A stretch of 64,000 nucleotides of DNA, taken from the NCBI GenBank assembly GCA_023055425.1, contig JALGPY010000003.1:69362991-69426990 (forward strand), given 5' to 3'. Within the stretch, counting starts at the first letter, position 1; each line of letters opens with the position of its first letter. The position numbers and the translations under genes are program-made. Of this stretch, positions 33,069-45,663 are shown one piece after another. Under the pieces are notes generated by a model, which worked only from the letters and a program-made list of their open reading frames with translations, did not search any database and was not told the DNA's origin. The DNA is from Linanthus parryae. Lineage: Eukaryota > Streptophyta > Magnoliopsida > Ericales > Polemoniaceae.

Positions 33069-33515
33069 GGGTGAGTTTGAGAATGGTTCAGCTGCCAGTA
33101 TATCTGCTTTCCGATAACAGAAATGGTTTTTGTTTGTTTGATAAAAATAAAATTTCTGTTTTTTCGGACAGTTTCTGCTCTCCCACAGCAGTTTTCAGAA
33201 AGTAAGGCGAGAGATACTTTTTCAGAAAATGTTTTTGATTAATTTATCTACAACCGATTTTAACCTTACAATTTTTAATAATATCAATAGTTATCTTTAC
33301 GGAAATGACACGTGTCATATATTTTTGTCATTTTACCCTCTCACATCAACTTCACAGTTGATTTTACCAAACACAAACTTACTATATCAATATTTCACAG
33401 CAGCTTTCACGTAATATTTACCAAACAACATTTTATCAAGAATTCACAGCAACTTTTCCACATTGTTTTCACACAACAGCTTTCTAGCACCGCCACAGCA
33501 TTCCCAAACTAGCCC
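33069..33515 (+). mobile_element. Tourist-like (PIF/Harbinger) MITE, copy 1
   Basis: 447 bp flanked by TAA (33066-33068 and 33516-33518). Ends are GGGTGAGTTTGAGAATG and CATTCCCAAACTAGCCC, inverted with a few mismatches. TAA duplication and GGG/CCC ends fit PIF/Harbinger MITEs. The interior has repeated CAGCAGCTTT-like words and a GACACGTGTC palindrome containing a G-box. Confidence 0.9.
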
Positions 33516-33585
33516 TAACAACCTAACCGAGTTGACTCAATTTGTTCTCTCTTTGTGACAGTAGCTTTGATTTTTAGTGTACTAA

Positions 33586-34031
33586 GGGCTAGTTTGGGAA
33601 TGCTGCGGCGGTGGTAGAAAGCTGTTGTGTGAAAACACAGTATAAAGCTGCTGTGAGTTCTTGATAAAATATTGTTTGGTAAATATTACGTAAAAGCTGC
33701 TGTGAAATATTGATATGGTAATTTTGTGTTTGGTAAAATCAACTGTAAAGTTGCTGTGAGAGAGTAAAATGACAAAAATATATGACACGTGTCATTTCTG
33801 AAAAGATAACTATTCATATTTTAAAAAATTGTAAGGTCAAAATCGGTTGTAGATAAATTAATCAAAAGCACTTTCTGGAAAAGCATCTCCCCCCTTGCTT
33901 CCTGAAAACTGCTGTGGCACAGCAGAAACTGTCCGGAAAAGCAGAAATTTTATTTTTATCAAACACACTAAAACTGCTTCTGCTGTCGGAAAGCAGCTGT
34001 GCTGGCAGCAGAAGCATTCCCAAACTCACCC
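33586..34031 (-). mobile_element. Tourist-like MITE, copy 2, inverted
   Basis: 446 bp flanked by TAA (33583-33585 and 34032-34034). It is the reverse complement of copy 1 over its full length with perhaps 10-15% difference by eye. Starts GGGCTAGTTTGGGAATGC, ends CCCAAACTCACCC. It carries the same GACACGTGTC palindrome. Short frames here are mirror images of those in copy 1 and are not genes. Confidence 0.92.
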
Positions 34032-34034
34032 TAA

Positions 34035-34890
34035 TCACTAATTCACGATCTCTAGTACAGTAGAAAGATAATAAGCCGATCTCAAATCGGTACTCGAAAT
34101 TTTACTTTAATTTTGTTTTTAACATTAATTCATGCGTCGATTATTTGCAAACAGGTATAGGCAGTACTAGATCACTACTTAAAATCAGTGTACGATTTAG
34201 TATATGATGATGTTTTTTTAGTAAGAAAACTAATCAATCACCCTGACCCGTGTGAGGTACTAACTACTATGTCACGAGTCTGCACTACACTGTAAGGTAC
34301 TAACTACTAGGTCACGAAAAAACTCAATTGTCGTACAGGCGGCTTGTATAGGGAAAGGGTATGGAGCCTCAATGTGCTCACATAAGATATGGATTGAATA
34401 GAATAGCTCTTGAGAATAGATTCAATGCAACTTTCGATGCAACTCCGGAAGGGATCAAATGTTTAAGGATATTCTGAATAACGAAATAAGATACCAATGG
34501 GAGCAAACCCAGAGATGCATGAAGTGATAATTCAGCCCTCTTATTTCTTTCTCAAACGAGAGATGCATCAAGGGGAGCTCCTGATGCATATAAACGCAAC
34601 TAGCTCAATGGGGGCAAGAATTTCAAAAACACTTTGAAGATTCCGTATAATCAGTAATTAATTTATTGGCCTGAGGTTATTCACATAAGCCACTTCATTT
34701 AATCAAATGTTGCTTTTCCATCTTGTCTAACTCACTTCTGTTAAAGGCTTTAAAATATGCTGTTTATTCATCAAATGACCCTGACGAATAGAGGCTTTGA
34801 AGGTTGATTGATTTATGCTTAGAAGGGCCAGAAAAAAGAAACTCGCATGCACCCAATGAAATAGCTATCAGTCTCCCGAGTAATTATTGC
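34035..34890. other. Intergenic, no gene seen
   Basis: AT-rich. Contains a short direct repeat AGGTACTAACTACTANGTCA (about 34255 and 34296). Nothing codable. Confidence 0.5.
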
Positions 34891-35055
34891 TTGCTCCAAG
34901 AGCAAATATGACGTGGTGCTCTAATCAATACATCACAGGACACGTCAGAAACATGTAAGGATTCACTTTCTTTTGTCTGCCACTCATTCTCTTTCTTCTT
35001 GACGTGTCATGTGTTGTATTGATTAGAGCACCACGTGTATTTGTTCTTAGAGCAA
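34891..35055. mobile_element. Short MITE with long terminal inverted repeats
   Basis: About 165 bp with arms of roughly 55 bp: left TTGCTCCAAGAGCAAATATG then ACGTGGTGCTCTAATCAATA; the right arm is the complement with a few changes. A unique centre of about 50 bp lies between. Both arms contain ACGTG. The superfamily is unclear because no clean target duplication is seen. Confidence 0.75.
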
Positions 35056-35499
35056 ACAAAAATTTCTCCAGTCTCCCTCTCCACTGGGACAACCACCAAG
35101 TTGAGTTCTAATTTAGGCTTCATTTCAATTTGTGCTTAAAAAACGAATAATATTGATATCGAGGGACTAGATCCATTATCAAACCTGGATACTATTTTGT
35201 ATAAACACGTGAAAATTTAAATTCAAGCAAGGTTAGAACACGAAATAACACTTTCGGAAAGGAGAAAGCAACAAAAAGGACCATGTTGTTCCAACATCAT
35301 CTCTGAAAACAACCTTTACAGTTGGAACCTTGCTAGAAATGCCACCCAATAAACGAGGGTCAAAAGCACGACCACTTGATAACAAAATTCAGATTCCCAT
35401 TCAGCTTCCACTAGCGTGACATATAAGCAATGATCTCACATATCAACATACACAGGCACACAAGAAAGCAAAACAAACAAAATAACTTTCAAGAAAATA

Positions 35500-36043
35500 A
35501 ATAGATCGAAAATAGACCACCAAAGATCATTTACCATTTACAAAGGCTTTGATAATTGTCTACATAAACCATAAGAAAAGAGAGGACTCAAAACTGACCT
35601 GCTTTATACAAATTCTCCTCCAAATGAGCCTCCAAACTACTACCATTTCTTTGACCCAAAATGAAACAACTATTGAATCCTGAAAATTTCCCCTCCCTCC
35701 TCTTTACTTACATCTCCACCAAAAGGGTTTGTTTCTTCTGTCCATCAAAACAGATTCTTGCTGCTAAATCCTCCATAAATAGAAGCTATCTCCTCTTATT
35801 TGGTTAACGACTCGATACTTACACTCAAAGACTCAAGACTCAAGACTCGACTCACTACATACAAGACTCTTTTTTCAGACCCATATTCACATTGACAAAG
35901 GCTTCCTTCGACTGTCCAAAAACTCACACAACCCTGCTAACTCAAAATATTAGTTCGCGCATACGCTGCTTCTGTTTCTCATCTGCTGCTGTTTTTCTAT
36001 GTACTCTTTCTTTGTATAGACATGAAGGAAGGGGTTTGTTTGT
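35500..36043 (-). other. Probable 3' UTR and downstream flank of the 36-38 kb gene
   Basis: Non-coding sequence after the stop at 36044. Several AATAA-like signals are possible; none is decisive. No other gene is seen back to the MITE at 35055. Confidence 0.4.
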
Positions 36044-38358
36044 TTAGGCCAGGGCGGGGATGCTGCAGTTGCGGCTGTCCCTGTCAAGGCAATCAAACCC
36101 CTCAACTCTCACTGCCGGGTTGTTTCCAAAATTCGCCCTAACAACACATCCTCCCTTCCTAGAGGAGGACGATGGAGAAGACGACAACCCGGAGGGGACA
36201 GGGATCGACGATGGCGAGATAGGGAGGAACTTCTCATCCCCAAATCTAGCGTCTTGAATTAGAGGGTTAGATACTCTACTCGGCGGAGACCCACAGAAAT
36301 ATGGGGGCGACGATGCTACCTGCTGACATGGCTGCTCTCCTCCATAACCACCCTGCACAAACAAAATGACAGTTTTTTTATTAATAAACATCAAACCAAT
36401 GCTATTACTGTAGGCTTCTAAACATAAATTGAACATAATTCAAAAAAGAACATGAATTGAACATCATGAATTTGCTTTCAACATTCAATGAACACCTATG
36501 CCCACTAGGGTTCACCATAACCCATGTAGGTTATAGTGAAAAAATCAGAATCCTAATTGGAAATTTCCTCTCCCACTCACCCCCCTTTTGTATTACATGT
36601 CGAAACGTGAGTGGTGTAGTACGTATTATTTACTCTTAGAACACCTAAGAATCTCTCACCAACCATTGCATGTGGCTTACAATTTTGCGGGTCAACTCAT
36701 AATTCAAGGGATCTGCGGGCTTGCCCTAAACGTTACTATCCTATACGACTTCCCGACATAATTAATGTGTCGCTTAAACTAGTTTGAACAGTACGAGAGT
36801 AACATCCTCGTTTAATGACATTAATAGAACTAACAATCAGTTCAAATAATCAACGAACTGCAATTACCCGACATATAGACCCCCAAAACATGAAAAAATC
36901 GTTACGTAGTGGTCATTAATGTTATATCGTAGGATTCTTTACATTAACTCGACTGGATTAGGAAGCTCGGGGTATGAATGCAATTACTGATGCCAACATT
37001 CTTGTCGTGACAACCTAAATTTTAATTAATATAGCTTCGAGAATATACATTGTACCGTTGGAGGAGCTCCAATGTGTTAACTCAATATTAACCTAAGTAC
37101 CGACATATAACACAACACAACATGATATTAAAACTACAGCTCACATGAGATGCTCACATGTTAACTCAAAATTAACTGAGTACACGACAACTCGACACAA
37201 CATGATATCAACATGACATTGAATCAACAGCTTAAGTGTGGTGATACACGTGTTAACTCAAAATGAACAAGGGTCGACTTCCTGACTCAACGTGATTGTG
37301 CAAGTACAGCTTACAGGAGTGTGGAACATGTCCAATCCACCCGTTTTTTTAAAACGCCTCTTCAAAAGCAAAAAATAACGCATCCGTTTTTTTAAACGCC
37401 TCTTCAAAGACAGCAAAACTAGCGTGTCGTCTTTCAAGTATGATCTCCAGCAATGCAAGTTCTATTGAAATGACTCGGGAAATGCGAGATTTTAATGACC
37501 CCCCATTCCTTTTTTTACTTACACTCTTAAGAAAGCAAAAACTTTGAGTTGATTTTAAAACTAAGTTAAATCATGATCTCCCAAGTCTACAATTCACCAC
37601 CACATTTTACAGAGTAATTTCTTTTTATCAAGTACTGTTTCATATAAACAAGTGCAAGCATAAACAATATGTGTGATCCGCTTACTTCTTTTACATTTTC
37701 TATGGAGAAAGCAATATTCTTTGATCTGAATTCAAAGTTCGTTCTAAGTTTCAACAAAGATTAACACTATTCCTAATTATTTTACTTCTACTCATCAATC
37801 ATATATCCAATTTCAAATTAACACTGCAAGCATAAAAACCCACTTTAATTGGCTTTGGAGATGCTCAAATCTCACCGAAAGTGATGTGTAATCTATTTCC
37901 ACGCTATATACACAAACGTGGGCTACTTAAATTCCACACAAAAAAATAAAATATAACCCAAATAAAAGGTCGTACCTTTGGGAGAATTATGTCCAGAAGA
38001 TCTGTTCCTGCTTTGGCTTCAGGCAGCTCCGGTTGGTGACTGGTAAACCAAAAACAATAAATCAATTCTCGTTAGGTTCACAAAAATTAGGTCAGAACCA
38101 AACATCAAAATTAGGCCATAAAGATGAACAAAATTACCTGACATGCCACCTGAAAGCTCTGATCGGATCATAGACGCCGGAGCTGAGCTGACCTAGGCGG
38201 CGAGGCTTGGGGCAAACCACCGTCGCCTTCCGATCACCACCACCAAATGCATAAGCAGTAACGGAGACGGAGGAGCTTCTCATGTCATCACCACCACAGG
38301 TGTTGTTGTTGCTGTTGTTGTTGAAAGCGTTTTGTTGCTGCACTGCACAGTGATTCAT
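36044..38358 (-). CDS. Conserved plant protein of unknown function, 3 exons, 197 aa
   Basis: Coding exons on the minus strand: 38358-38138, 38039-37976 and 36352-36044 (221 + 64 + 309 nt = 197 codons plus stop). All introns have GT...AG ends: CAG/GTAATT, ACCAG/TCACC, AAAG/GTACGA, TGCAG/GGTGG. The joined frame is open across both junctions. The protein starts MNHCAVQQQNAF, has a Ser-rich MRSSSVSV, KPRRLGQLSSGVYDPIRAFR, ELPEAKAGTDLLDIILPK across exon 2, then SSPPYFCGSPPSRVSNPLIQ, DARFGDEKF, a Ser-rich stretch, KGGCVV, VRVEGFDCLDRD and a C-terminal CSIPALA. I recognise this conserved plant pattern; some homologues carry a misleading 'translocase subunit SecA' label (from memory, unchecked). No SecA motor, transmembrane segment or signal peptide is visible. 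Intron 2 is long (1.6 kb). Confidence 0.87.
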
Positions 38359-38872
38359 CTTTCTTCTTCCTAAAAAACTTATATACGCAACGCCTGATTC
38401 AAAACCGAAAACAATTACAGCAAATCAGCTTCAGATCAAGAACTATCAAAACGAATTCACGGTATGAACCGATCTGGAACCGGATCAATTGTTGCAGATC
38501 GAGATCTGGTCAAATTACTATTATATAAAAATTCAAAAAAATAAAATAAAAAAACTCCAAGCTACGATCCAGATCTATCGTCCAAATCAATTGTTTTCCT
38601 TCTTCAGGCAGTCATGATTTGGAAATAAAATAATTTTCAGCTGCAAAGTTCGATCTGGTTCGATTCTAAACCATTTTGGTAGAAAATTGAGACAGAAAAA
38701 AAAATCATAGAAGACGAGTTCTTAGCTCAAAATGAAGCTGAGAGAGAGAGAGAGGCTTACAGTGAGCTGCAGAGAGGGAAAGCGAGGGGAGATGAGTTCC
38801 TCCAAAGAGAGAAAGTAAAGAGAGGCAAAGACGGACAGAGCAAGGAAGGTCAGACATATGGGGAATCGATGA
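38359..38872 (-). promoter_or_regulatory. 5' UTR with probable leader intron of the 36-38 kb gene
   Basis: Minus-strand leader from about 38850 is CT-rich (TCTCTTTACTTTCTCTCTTT), typical of plant 5' UTRs. GCTCACT/GTAAGC at 38761/38760 is a good donor. Acceptors TTGAATCAG or TTTTTTAG lie shortly before the ATG. A (CT)n run lies just inside the intron (about 38742-38755). The splice is inferred, not proven. Confidence 0.55.
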
Positions 38873-38880
38873 TATTTATA
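38873..38880 (-). promoter_or_regulatory. TATA box of the 36-38 kb gene
   Basis: TATAAATA on the minus strand, about 515 bp upstream of the ATG and roughly 30 bp before the CT-rich leader. Confidence 0.65.
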
Positions 38881-38889
38881 CTGTTTGAA

Positions 38890-39393
38890 TTTTTCTTTTT
38901 TTTAAAAAAATATCTTTATCAATAAAATAATGATTTATTTAATAGAATAAAGAAAAAGGTGAGGAGCGTGAGTGAGAGAGATGCGTGGGGGAACAAGACC
39001 TGCCACAAGGCTGCAAAAGAGTGTCTAAGCTTCTTTATTACACCAAGGCGAAAAGACTCTTTTACCCCTAGTTGGCGGTGGTTCCTGCGTGATATCACCT
39101 CGGTTTTCGCACCTGTCTAGTTTATTTATTGATTTTATTCCAATAAAAATCTTGGATATGATATTCGGCTGACAGCTTATTTGTATTTTAATCGGAGGAC
39201 CAAAACCGGAGGAGTGTTTAGATCTGGGCTGTTTCGTACTTTCAAGTACTTGTCGAGGTTAAAATTGGAAGTAACGCTCCATAGGGTTTGGAGAAATAGC
39301 GAAACCGGTACAAGTGCGCTGTTGCTTACCGCCAAACACCTAACTCTCCCGGATGGTGTTGATTAGATACGGTTTTATGTCTGACTTTTGTTC

Positions 39394-39425
<32 letters not shown>

Positions 39426-41035
39426 GAGAAATTTTTGTTCTTACTTTTAATTGTGTAGTAAATGTTGCGTTTTGAGCTAATATGACCACTACTAATTGTT
39501 TTACATTGTCAAAGTGGTTAAATGTCGAAGAAAATATTGATAATCTCCTTTAAAAAAGATTTAAAAGTTCTTGTAATGCTTAATAATTCAATCGTCAATT
39601 TATAACACGTTCAGAAGTCAAATATAACATTATTTTTCTAGTGGAAATTATGAAATTGTTTTCAAGAATGGTTAGAAGAAGAATGACATTGTTTTGCAAT
39701 CAAGGTTTGACATGTTGAATTTCCTCAAAAGAAAAAAGGTTTGAAATGTTGAAAATGTGATTCTAAACATTGAAAGTGTGTAGACTTCAAAAACAAAAAT
39801 ACACATATTGTTGTAATTTGGTTTATGAAATTCTTGGTTGTAACTGAATTTAGCTGGCCCTAGAAGGGAACGACTACCAGGAAACCTCTGTTGTATGGAT
39901 CTTAGTGGCACGTTTACATTTCACTATGTTAAAAGTATATAATGCATGTATCTTATAATTGCTTTTAGATATGCAGAAAATAAATCTATCTCTAAGTATC
40001 TCCTATGGTTTTTGTGCTTTCTTAAAGCAATTATTTTAATTCGTCAAGAAGAAAAATAATTGAAACAAAAATGGCCCTGAAACCATATGAAGAGTGGACA
40101 CTGAAAATTATACTTGTGTAGAAAATGTTAAATGGATATCAAATTTACCAAAATATATCGTATGCTTGCTTAACCACATTTAGAAGTTTCAATTTTCTTG
40201 TGTTTGTTTTGGTTCAAGTCATTGTAGCATTTTAATGCGGGTGGCTAGTGTGTTTTCTCTTTCTTACTTCTATTTTAGATTAAGTATTTGCAACAAACTT
40301 TTAGCGGTATCATATCTGATTTAGCATAGTTTGTTTATATACTCAAATTAGGAAGAATAAAATCATATTGACTGAATTACTAATAAGAAAGCCATTTCGT
40401 ACATCACTAGCAACCGTAAATTCATTTTCCAACTCTCATCAAGTCGACTTTAGGGAATGCTACGGTTTACAAATAAAGTGATTAAACAAATTTGTATCCT
40501 TGTATTTGGTCAAGTACGATGTTGTGTAGGGCCTCCACAATGAGGAGGATCTCATAATTTGTAAACAAAAAATGGCATGTTTTAAAACTTACCTCTCTTA
40601 TACTCCTGAATAGCATTAAAAAAAACAGTAAAATAAAACATGGAAACATATGTCTTGGTTGCTTTCTTTCAGTAGAAATGATGGGTATGCAGACCTTTTT
40701 CCTTATCCCCCCACCTCCAACCTCCATCTCTTCTCCATTACTTCCACCTCCCAACCACAACTACCTTCCACAGTTTCTCTACTTTCTTCCTTGCTCGAAT
40801 TTAGCGCTCTGTCGGATGCCGTATCCAAATATGCCATCCGATTTTTACTCCATTCAAACTACTCTTCAACCATCAAGTTATTATTCAAATTGTCTCCACC
40901 ACGAAGATGGCATGTGTATTCATAATAAGCAGAGTTTCTTAAGAAGGAGAGATATGCTCAACAAAAGTCTTGTGGCTTTCTTTGTGGATAATATCGTCTA
41001 GGATTCTAAGACTGTGTTTTGAAATTCGGAGAGCA
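38890..41035. other. Intergenic AT-rich region, no gene seen
   Basis: Contains a poly(T) run at about 39400-39425. Short frames (for example 40482-40760 and 40650-40925) show no domain. A poly(T) could be the complement of an old retroposed poly(A), but no coding remnant is visible. Confidence 0.5.
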
Positions 41036-41374
41036 CAAAACGAATAAGATGATAAATGATCACACCTACCTCCTGGAGCCCATTGATGATGGCGACTACG
41101 AGGATATTCTTGCTGGAAGACCTTCGAATATACTTGGATTTCTGGTGGCGACCAGGGGGATTTTAGTCATTTGAACCTAAGGTTATTTGGGCCGTTTAGA
41201 TTTAAGGGTATGTTGGTCATTTTGATCATAAGAGACATTTATATCTTTTGAACCCTAAGAGCATTTCGATATTTTTGATCGTTAGGATATTTCGGTCATT
41301 TAATTATTATGTGGACTTTGTATGTTGAAAAGTGGTAAGGGTTTTCGGATATTTATTCCCGTGCCACCGAATTC

Positions 41375-41475
41375 CCGAGAAAGCATACACCAAATCCATC
41401 ATAAAGCTTACATCAAATCCTTCATAAAATCATACATTAAATCCCTCATAAAGCATGCATCACATCTCCCATAAA
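41375..41475. repeat. Short tandem repeat, about 24 bp x 4
   Basis: Imperfect units of CATAAAGCATACATCAAATC with CC(A/T)T ends. Confidence 0.75.
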
Positions 41476-41510
41476 ATAACCATCAACTTTCCCCAAAATA
41501 TCTCCAAATC

Positions 41511-41546
41511 TCACTTCACTTCACTTCACTTCACTTCACTTCACTT
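41511..41546. repeat. (TCACT)n microsatellite
   Basis: Seven units of the pentamer TCACT. Confidence 0.95.
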
Positions 41547-42374
41547 CCCCATAAGATAACCAGCTAATGAGGGTATTCCTTTTCTTTCATCGCAGTTCAA
41601 ATTTGAATCATGAAGTGTCAGCTTATACTAATATGACTGTTTCTGACAGTTTGTCTACAACATGAAGTGTCAGTATGACTATTTTCAACTATTTTTCAAT
41701 TTCTGGTCAAATATCTCAGATCATGCAGTTTGATGCATATGAACCATAGAATGATCCGAGGACTCTTATTTAGATATGTTTGTGATGATAACCCTATTCT
41801 TGCAAGTAATTCAAGCGTCTGAATTTAGTGAAGCAAGTTGAAGATCATATAGTCATTCCAAGTTTTTCATGTTAATCCTCATAGTGTCATATCTTATTCT
41901 TAAGTAAAGGAGTATTCATATAATGTTAGTCCAGAAGTTCAGGGACTGAACTCTCAAATCTGTATCTCTTGATTTTGTTCTTGTGTTTTGATTTGTGTTT
42001 AGATATGTTATTAGACGAATCTCCATTCATACGTCTTCAGATTTGTTTACTCTAAGGTTATTGTGTAGTAGAATTAACAGAACCTCTTAGATTTCATACA
42101 TGTCGTGTTTGATTTTCTAAGCGTATTCGTCTAATCTATCTTAGAGTCAGCTTGTGCATATCTGTGAACCTGAGTTGTGTAAATTTGTTTATTCAACTAT
42201 AGCTTCATATTTGAGTTGTGTGCCCGAGTTGGGACTTGTTTCATAACATGTTAGCGTTGTCTAGGTTGTGTTATCAAACCTATAGGTCTAGGATCCTTTA
42301 CCGTTGTTCTATATTTTCCTATTCCTTCAGGGAAGTTATTAGTTTCATCTTATAAGTTTCATGTTGTTATTCCA

Positions 42375-42510
42375 GTTCGAGTTTGTACTGCTAGTGTGAC
42401 TAATGTGTGCAAAGTTATTCTACATGTTCTGTGTGACCACTCTGTGCGGAGTTTGTTCCACACTATTCTGAGTCCATACTGCTGGTGTGACCAATGTATG
42501 CGCAGTCAGG
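42375..42510. repeat. Two direct repeats about 100 bp apart
   Basis: TACTGCTAGTGTGACTAATG (about 42387) and TACTGCTGGTGTGACCAATG (about 42478), both followed by TGTGC/TATGC and CAG. Confidence 0.7.
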
Positions 42511-43575
42511 TGTTTGTTATTACCAAGTGAATTAAGGTGCGTCTTCGATTATCAGCGCTGTGGTGTACAAGGATATTATAGAAGCTAGGCAGGTAAGGAT
42601 ATAGTGTAAGTGTTCATCTGTGTGATAGTCATTGTATTCAGTTTATCATATGATTTCTTGTAATATATTCTATATCACTAGCATGTGCTAGAAGATGGGG
42701 TTTTCATCCTTCACTGAGGATCAAATTGAGGTGATTCACCGCAGAGAGCTTCCATATGATAAAATTTTGGTGTCTCTTGTCTCATGTCTTTTACTTTAAC
42801 TATACTGTACTTTGTGTTTTACTCTACATTTATTGTTGGCATCTGACAAAATCTTTACGTATGATCTTGCTTAAATAGTTTAGATCTTATTACTTTGTTA
42901 ATTATCTATCATGTTAAAGAAGCAAGACCGATATGTTGTCTTTACGTGTTAAGTAGTATTCCGCTGTGCGATTTATTTGTTTAGATAAGTTGACACACTT
43001 GTACTCGTGTGAGTTACATCGTCCACATGCCTCTATGTCCATATTCTCCTCAATTCACCCATTTCAATACCTCTCAACCTCACTCAAGATCATCCAAGTG
43101 TTCTTCAAGATTCTTCTAAGTGTTCTTCAAGATTCTTTAACCTCAAATCAATTTTCATCTTCTTAGTTTGGATAAAGGTGAGAACTGACACTGTTTTTCC
43201 CTTTCCTAAACATCATTTCAAGTCCATCACTACTTTTCCTTTAGTTCATACATTTGTTTAACATACTTGGCAAGTCTAGACTTAGTAGTGTTAGTTCTGT
43301 GACTTTCGAATCTGGACACTTGATATTCTCGACTAATTGCTCCAATTTAGTTTTTGTGTTAATTTAGGTTCCCGTACTGTTTCTAGACAGTTGTCAATTC
43401 CGATCTAGAAAGTCTCAGATCGTGTAGTGCATTGTATAAGATTATTATAAATGATATGAAAGATCTTTATTTATATTCTTTGTGATGTTAACCCTTGCCT
43501 TGCAGGCAATTCAAGGTTCTTTGAGTCTAGTGTAGCAAGTTGAAGATTGTATTTCACTCCAAGGGTTTTCAGGTA

Positions 43576-45660
43576 TTCTTCCTAGTGTAATTTTCATTAT
43601 GTGTAGAAGTATTGATGTTGCATCAATCCAACAGTATATGGAATTAACTATGAAAACTGCAAAAGAGAAAAGGATCAAAAAGGTAATTAAGCCTCCATGG
43701 CGCTCCAACAGCAGGTACGCATCCATAGGTGGCCCGTGCACTACTAGGGGTCGCTAGTGCCAGGTTGCTAGATTCTTTGAACTTCCTCTCTAGATTTTTT
43801 GGTAATTCATATAGTGAGGAAGTATTCTTTCAATATTTCCTATGTTCTTATTCCTTATCTTCAAGAGAGAGAGAGAGAGAGAGAGTTTGACTGAGAATAA
43901 TTTATGCAAAAAGAAGGGGAGAGCACAGGTGTAGAGAGTAAACCACATGAGTACAGGCGTGGCTACTCCTACACGCCCTCAATCCGCGACACTATGTGAC
44001 ACATCGGAAGACTACAATCGTAGAGTCAATGGGAACAGGTTTTGTAGGATAGTTCATTAGATCGAATGATAGATAAGACTAAAAGTTAATATCTATTCTA
44101 AATACAGTAACTGCTTAAAGATAAAGTAGTTGCAGTAGTACAACTTTAAACATAGAACTAATCTAGGAGTTATAACATTCATACGAAGAGTAAAATACAC
44201 GACATACAAGATTTTTACCGTGAAGAAACCTTCAGTATGCTCTCCTCCTGAGAAGGATAGTTAGGAGTACAACCCCACATGCTAGCACCAACAAGTGCTA
44301 GACACTATATTGCATGAAACGTCTACTACAATATAGATAACGAGATGTCCTTCGGACCAACTCCCCACCACACTACCTTTTGCCTACCTAGTTTTTGCAA
44401 TCTCTTGTGTAGTACCCCATTCCAGTGGAAATCCAATCCTCCCTTAAATCTATTCAGTGATAGCACACTAACTCCTCGAGCCAGTGACCTCAATACATGA
44501 TGCACCTCGAACATGCGTGTATCTAGGACCTTTCCTACGATAGTTCGTCAAGTGGACAACTTAATCTCCTTTTAGTTCGTGAGTGAACAACTCTATAAGA
44601 AAGACACAATTTGCACATGTAGTATAGGAGACTGTAGAAAACGCTAACGAATGCCAGACCTAACAGATACACAAAGACGAGTATTGGGGTTGGCTCTATA
44701 CGTCCCAAATTGGTGAAACAAACTTCAAAGCTGACAGTAGCAACTATAACAGTTCAAGGTAACAGATATGGAAACAAACTAGACTCTCGAATAGATTTGA
44801 GAGAGCAATCCATGTTTTCAGATTCAGTGAGATGTCTAAAGAGAAGAGGCGGTCTAAAATACAAATGTGGCACAAAACCAAACTAAGAATTAACTTCAAA
44901 GAAATTTGGTGTAGTCTAACAAATGAACTCGATTCTGGACACATGTAAACTGATAAAAGACTGATATAGACCAATAGACAAAGATTGATCTAGAGACTCA
45001 ATGAAAACTATATCAGAAATATCTGAATTGATCATAGAAGAGTTTACAACAACTTTAGATGAAGAATCGAAGCTGATGGAAGCTAAAGCGTTGCTGCAGG
45101 GGGCTTGGAAGCTGAACCGTTGACTGGATGCTCCTGAGCTGATGGGTGAGCCTCAAAAGATCTCTCTCTGTCTCTCACGTGTATGGGAGGCTAACCTAGC
45201 TTTTGCACAATTTTAACTTAAAAGCTTCATTTTTCTCAACTTTAAATCTATATTTATAGAAGAGATTACTTAATTTCTAAGTAAGAGAGTTCTAGAGAAA
45301 ATCAATTATGGATCTAGATATATAAATTTATTTAACTTCAAACTCTTATTTATAGAATAATTAATTAATAATAAAAGAGTTTTGTTAAAGAAAATCTAAT
45401 TTTCATAAAGAAAGATTCATTCGTGATTTCCAATTCTAAGTAAAGTAATTAACATAAGAAAATATTTTAGAAAATAAATTTCAATTTGCTTAGAATTAAG
45501 CTTCAAAGTATTATTCTTTAATATTTATGAATATTTTCAATCAATATAAATCAAATCTCCATACAAGAATTTTGGAAAAAAGAATAATAGCAAATAAAAT
45601 TTTTGGCCGAAAATAAAATGAGGGAGATTATTAATCATGGCCTAATATTCCAAGAGATAA
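43576..45660. other. No gene recognised
   Basis: Contains a (GA)n tract at about 43865-43886 and AT-rich sequence from 45200. Minus-strand frames of 62-76 codons lack any recognisable feature. Probably decayed transposon sequence, but nothing specific can be shown. Confidence 0.4.
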
Positions 45661-45663
45661 CTC

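Larger units (their letters stand above)
41036..43575 (+). mobile_element. Degenerate LTR-like sequence (gypsy-type), two related pieces
   Basis: 41600-41870 and 43170-43575 are diverged relatives: both have a dinucleotide-poor leader then TCTCAGATC.TG.AGT, TTTGTGATG.TAACCCT and AGCAAGTTGAAGAT..ATA. The style (GGGATTTTAGTCATTTG, TTTGGTCATTTTGATC; later TAGGCAGGTAAGGATA and CCTTCACTGAGGATC) resembles long plant gypsy LTRs. No termini, primer-binding site or pol are identified, so the call is tentative. Confidence 0.35.

Noticed and set aside
33229..33788. Mirror-image 61-68 codon frames
   Set aside because: They arise because two inverted MITE copies give the same translation; no protein-like features.
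36060..36257. Plus-strand 65-codon frame
   Set aside because: Antisense of exon 3 of the host gene.
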